This document shows, piece after piece, positions 61,539 through 64,000 of a stretch of DNA of 64,000 bases (position 1 is its first letter; every line of letters starts with the position of its first letter). A program made the position numbers and the translations under genes. The stretch lies in contig JAFYOU010000003.1 in NCBI GenBank assembly GCA_017560095.1, forward strand, positions 1 through 64,000. Reading direction: 5' to 3'. Below the pieces are notes generated by a model. That model saw only the letters and a list, made by a program, of their open reading frames with translations, was not told the DNA's origin and ran no database searches. Source of the DNA: Candidatus Gastranaerophilales bacterium. Lineage in GTDB: Bacteria; Cyanobacteriota; Vampirovibrionia; Gastranaerophilales; Gastranaerophilaceae.

Positions 61539-63056
61539 TTAAAAACTTCTCATTTGAAGAGCTTGTGCTATATGAGATAGCTCAATTTTTTCTTTTTCAT
61601 CTAAATCTGCAATAGTTCTTGAAATTTTCAAAATTCTATCGTACGCTCTAGCCGATAAATTAAATTGACTAATGGCATTTTTTAAAAATTGTTTAGTCGC
61701 ATCATCTATTGCACAATATTTTTTTATTAATTTTGTTGTTAATTCGCTATTTGTTAAAATGTCATCATTTTTATATCTTTCAAATTGAATTTTTCTTGCT
61801 TTTATTACTCTTTGCCTAATAACAGCAGAACTTTCAGCTTCGATATTATTTGACAAAAGTTCATCTTCATTTAATCTTTGAACTTTTAATTGAATATCGA
61901 TTCTATCCAATAATGGACCAGAAAGTCGGGATTTATAGCGATTAATCATTGCTTCAGAACAAGTGCATCTTTTTTTGTTGTCTCCTAAAAATCCACAAGG
62001 ACAAGGATTCATTGCTCCAACTAAAATAAAATTTGCAGGATATTGAACACTTATTTGGGCACGAGAAATAGTTACAACATTATCTTCAATAGGTTGTCTT
62101 AAAACTTCTAAAGTAGTACGTGGAAATTCAACCATTTCATCCAAAAAGAGAACACCTCTGTGCGCCAAAGTAATTTCCCCAGGTTTAGGATTAGAACCTC
62201 CGCCAATTATTCCAACCGCAGAAGCGCTATGATGAGGGGAGCGAAACGGTCGAGTGGTAATTAGTGGATTTTTTCTATCTAACAATCCAGAAATTGAATA
62301 AATTTTAGTTAGCTCAATTGCTTCTTTTGCTGTTAATGGCGGCAAAATTGACATAAATGCTTTAGATAACATTGTCTTCCCAGAACCGGGTGAACCCGAC
62401 ATTAAAACATTATGTGCACCAGCTGCAGCAATTTCCAATGCTCGCTTTGCAACAGCCTGTCCTTTAACATGAAAAAAATCAACCGCAAAATCTTGCTCTT
62501 GAGAAATAAAATCTTCGATATTTTGCTTTAATTTTTTAAGCTCACAATTGCCATTTAAATATTCAACAATTTGAGATAAATTATCAGCCCCGAGAGTTTC
62601 GATATTTTCGATAAAGCTTGCTTCTTCTAGATTGGCTGAAGGCAAAATTACTTTTTTAAAGCCCAACTCTTCCAATCCACAAACTATAGGCAAAATTCCA
62701 TTAACTGCACGAATTGAACCATCTAAAGATAACTCACCCAAAAATGCAATCTTATCAGAATTAAATTCTTTGATTACTCCTTCTTTGAGCAAAATCCCAA
62801 TTGCCATAGCAAGATCATAACTTGAACCTTCTTTTTTAAGATCAGCCGGCGCAAGATTAATTACAACTTTTGTTGAAGGAAAACTATAGCCGGAATTTTT
62901 AATTGCTAATCTTAATCTTTCTTTTGCTTCCGATATTGCAGTATCGCCAAGCCCAATAATGGAAACCTGAGGAATAGAATTAATTGTATCCACTTCAATA
63001 TTTATTTCATAAACATTTAAACCGATGATAGTAGCACTTTTTGTGGTGACAACCAT
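61539..63056 (-). CDS. comM: YifB/ComM-family Mg-chelatase-like ATPase
   Basis: A 505-residue AAA+ protein. ComM is a branch-migration helicase used in natural transformation and recombination. Domains: N-terminal Lon-like ChlI fold (1-165, with LGELSLDGSIRAVNG), Walker A GSPGSGKT (221-228), Walker B LFLDEM followed by LRQPIED, a cysteine cluster CPCGFLGDNKKRCTC typical of the family, and the C-terminal Mg-chelatase helical domain. It overlaps the TPR gene stop by one base. Confidence 0.95.
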   Translation of the reverse strand: MVVTTKSATIIGLNVYEINIEVDTINSIPQVSIIGLGDTAISEAKERLRLAIKNSGYSFPSTKVVINLAPADLKKEGSSYDLAMAIGILLKEGVIKEFNSDKIAFLGELSLDGSIRAVNGILPIVCGLEELGFKKVILPSANLEEASFIENIETLGADNLSQIVEYLNGNCELKKLKQNIEDFISQEQDFAVDFFHVKGQAVAKRALEIAAAGAHNVLMSGSPGSGKTMLSKAFMSILPPLTAKEAIELTKIYSISGLLDRKNPLITTRPFRSPHHSASAVGIIGGGSNPKPGEITLAHRGVLFLDEMVEFPRTTLEVLRQPIEDNVVTISRAQISVQYPANFILVGAMNPCPCGFLGDNKKRCTCSEAMINRYKSRLSGPLLDRIDIQLKVQRLNEDELLSNNIEAESSAVIRQRVIKARKIQFERYKNDDILTNSELTTKLIKKYCAIDDATKQFLKNAISQFNLSARAYDRILKISRTIADLDEKEKIELSHIAQALQMRSF

Positions 63057-64000
63057 TATATTTCCTCGCTTGATATATCAGGAATTAATCTCAATAATTT
63101 AGTATTTGCTATTTCAAAATTTGGATTTAAATTTAAAGAGGTTTTATAAAACTGCATAGCTTCTTTTCTTTTATCTAAAGCTTGACTATATAACCCGCAA
63201 AGATAATAGTAATAATAATTTTTTTCCAAAGTAAATGAAGCATTATAAATTAAATTTTTAGCCAATTTGTAATTTTTATTTTTCAAATGAAGCTCAATCA
63301 ATTCCCCTAAAGCCTGTTCATACATTGGATTAATTGACAAAGAACGTTTTAAAAATTCTTCTTTCAAAACAGAATTCTTTTGAGCAATACTAATTGCGCT
63401 ATTATAATATGCCATATAATTATTTTTTGGCATTTTATCAAGCATCATTTCAAGTTTTTTAATCTCTTTTGGCTTCTGCGCATGTTGTCTTTGAGCAGTA
63501 GCAAGTTTAATTATCGATTCATAATTTTTTTTATCTTGCTTGTATGCTTTTTTATACATTTTTACTGCATTTTTATAATCACCATGAAGATACCTAATAT
63601 CTCCTAAGCCAATTATTGTATCAAAATTATTTTTTTCTATCTTATAAGAATTAACAAAATAAACATTTGCTCGCTCAACATTACCTAAAGCCAATTCACT
63701 TTTAGCATAGAGTGACATTATCTTGTCATTTTTTTTATCAAAATTTAATATATTAGAACAATCTTTTTTGGTTTTTTCGAAGTTTCCCTCGTAATATATT
63801 TTATTAGATAAATAATATTTCTTAACTTGACTATTTCCTTCCAACGAAGCTAAAACAGTTTGTTTTTGAATTTCTAGTTTTGGCTTAAGCACCAACAATA
63901 ATTTTACTTTTTCAAGTTTCTCAATCGCCTTTTTTGCTTCTTTAAATTTTTGAGCTTTCATTAAGGCCTCGATTTTAAACATTTGATAGCTTAAGTTGTT
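63056..64000 (-). CDS. TPR-repeat protein, 5' end outside the window
   Basis: At least 314 residues of tandem tetratricopeptide repeats, with 34-residue units such as ALGNVERANVYFVNSYKIE, then GDYKNAVKMYKKAYKQDKKN and later KRKEAMQFYKTSLNLNPNF. The frame stays open to the window edge, and the codons before the first ATG (63982) still look like a TPR helix (NLSYQMFKIEALMK), so the true start lies beyond 64000. TPR proteins act as scaffolds. It precedes comM with overlapping stop and start codons. Confidence 0.8.
   Translation of the reverse strand, partial: NNLSYQMFKIEALMKAQKFKEAKKAIEKLEKVKLLLVLKPKLEIQKQTVLASLEGNSQVKKYYLSNKIYYEGNFEKTKKDCSNILNFDKKNDKIMSLYAKSELALGNVERANVYFVNSYKIEKNNFDTIIGLGDIRYLHGDYKNAVKMYKKAYKQDKKNYESIIKLATAQRQHAQKPKEIKKLEMMLDKMPKNNYMAYYNSAISIAQKNSVLKEEFLKRSLSINPMYEQALGELIELHLKNKNYKLAKNLIYNASFTLEKNYYYYYLCGLYSQALDKRKEAMQFYKTSLNLNPNFEIANTKLLRLIPDISSEEI

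Overview
The window is AT-rich (about 30% GC by eye), densely coded, uses the standard code, and reads as one chromosomal segment. The gene content points to a non-photosynthetic relative of the Cyanobacteria, most likely the Gastranaerophilales/Melainabacteria (Vampirovibrionia) group. Cyanobacterial-type markers are a yggS-sepF pair, an R3H-domain AAA ATPase of the Ycf45 type, RNase E/G next to a DUF2344 protein, and stand-alone MnmD. Flagellar genes, LPS-export genes (lptB and an lptF/lptG permease) and many lineage-restricted small proteins fit as well. The assignment is an inference from content; there is no rRNA here.

Layout. 1-10.9 kb (minus strand): an endonuclease IV-like protein, a formyltransferase, the TrkH/TrkA potassium system, Ffh, an amino-acid permease, two overlapping WYL-type regulators and MnmD. 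10.9-18.4 kb: two lineage-specific proteins (one built of three NUMOD1-like repeats), a surface-glycan set (GT39-like membrane protein, YhcH-like protein, GT2), then sepF and yggS, with an 86-bp tandem repeat behind sepF. 18.6-23.1 kb (plus): dCMP deaminase, a VWA protein, LptB, LptF/G, a phosphodiester glycosidase-like protein and a pilin-like protein. 23-41 kb: a mosaic of short operons holding two tandem GH77 glucanotransferases, nadK-recN, an NrtR-like protein, a B12-type radical SAM protein, a YgjP-like peptidase with the R3H ATPase, a U32 peptidase and several unknowns.

41.1-46.7 kb is an accessory island. It starts at a tRNA-Arg(ACG) gene whose 3' end and downstream hairpin recur three more times. 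It carries a 1290-residue single-chain restriction-modification enzyme and an excisionase-type HTH protein. A 21-bp direct repeat lies near each end. No integrase is visible.

46.8-64 kb (minus): RNase E/G, DUF2344 and a flagellar block (transglycosylase, fliE, fliF, fliG, fliH, flhA). Upstream of that are gpsA, a cation-diffusion-facilitator/CorC fusion, a tandem RNase III protein, ComM and a TPR protein cut by the window edge.

The most unusual item is the protein at 60150-61493. It has a catalytically dead RNase III domain, then a dsRBD-like segment, then an intact RNase III domain, a Dicer-like arrangement in a bacterium. Next in interest are the tRNA-end repeat array with its island, the CDF-CorC fusion, the nuclease-free triple NUMOD1 protein, and a recurrent short N-terminal motif in unrelated lineage-specific proteins.
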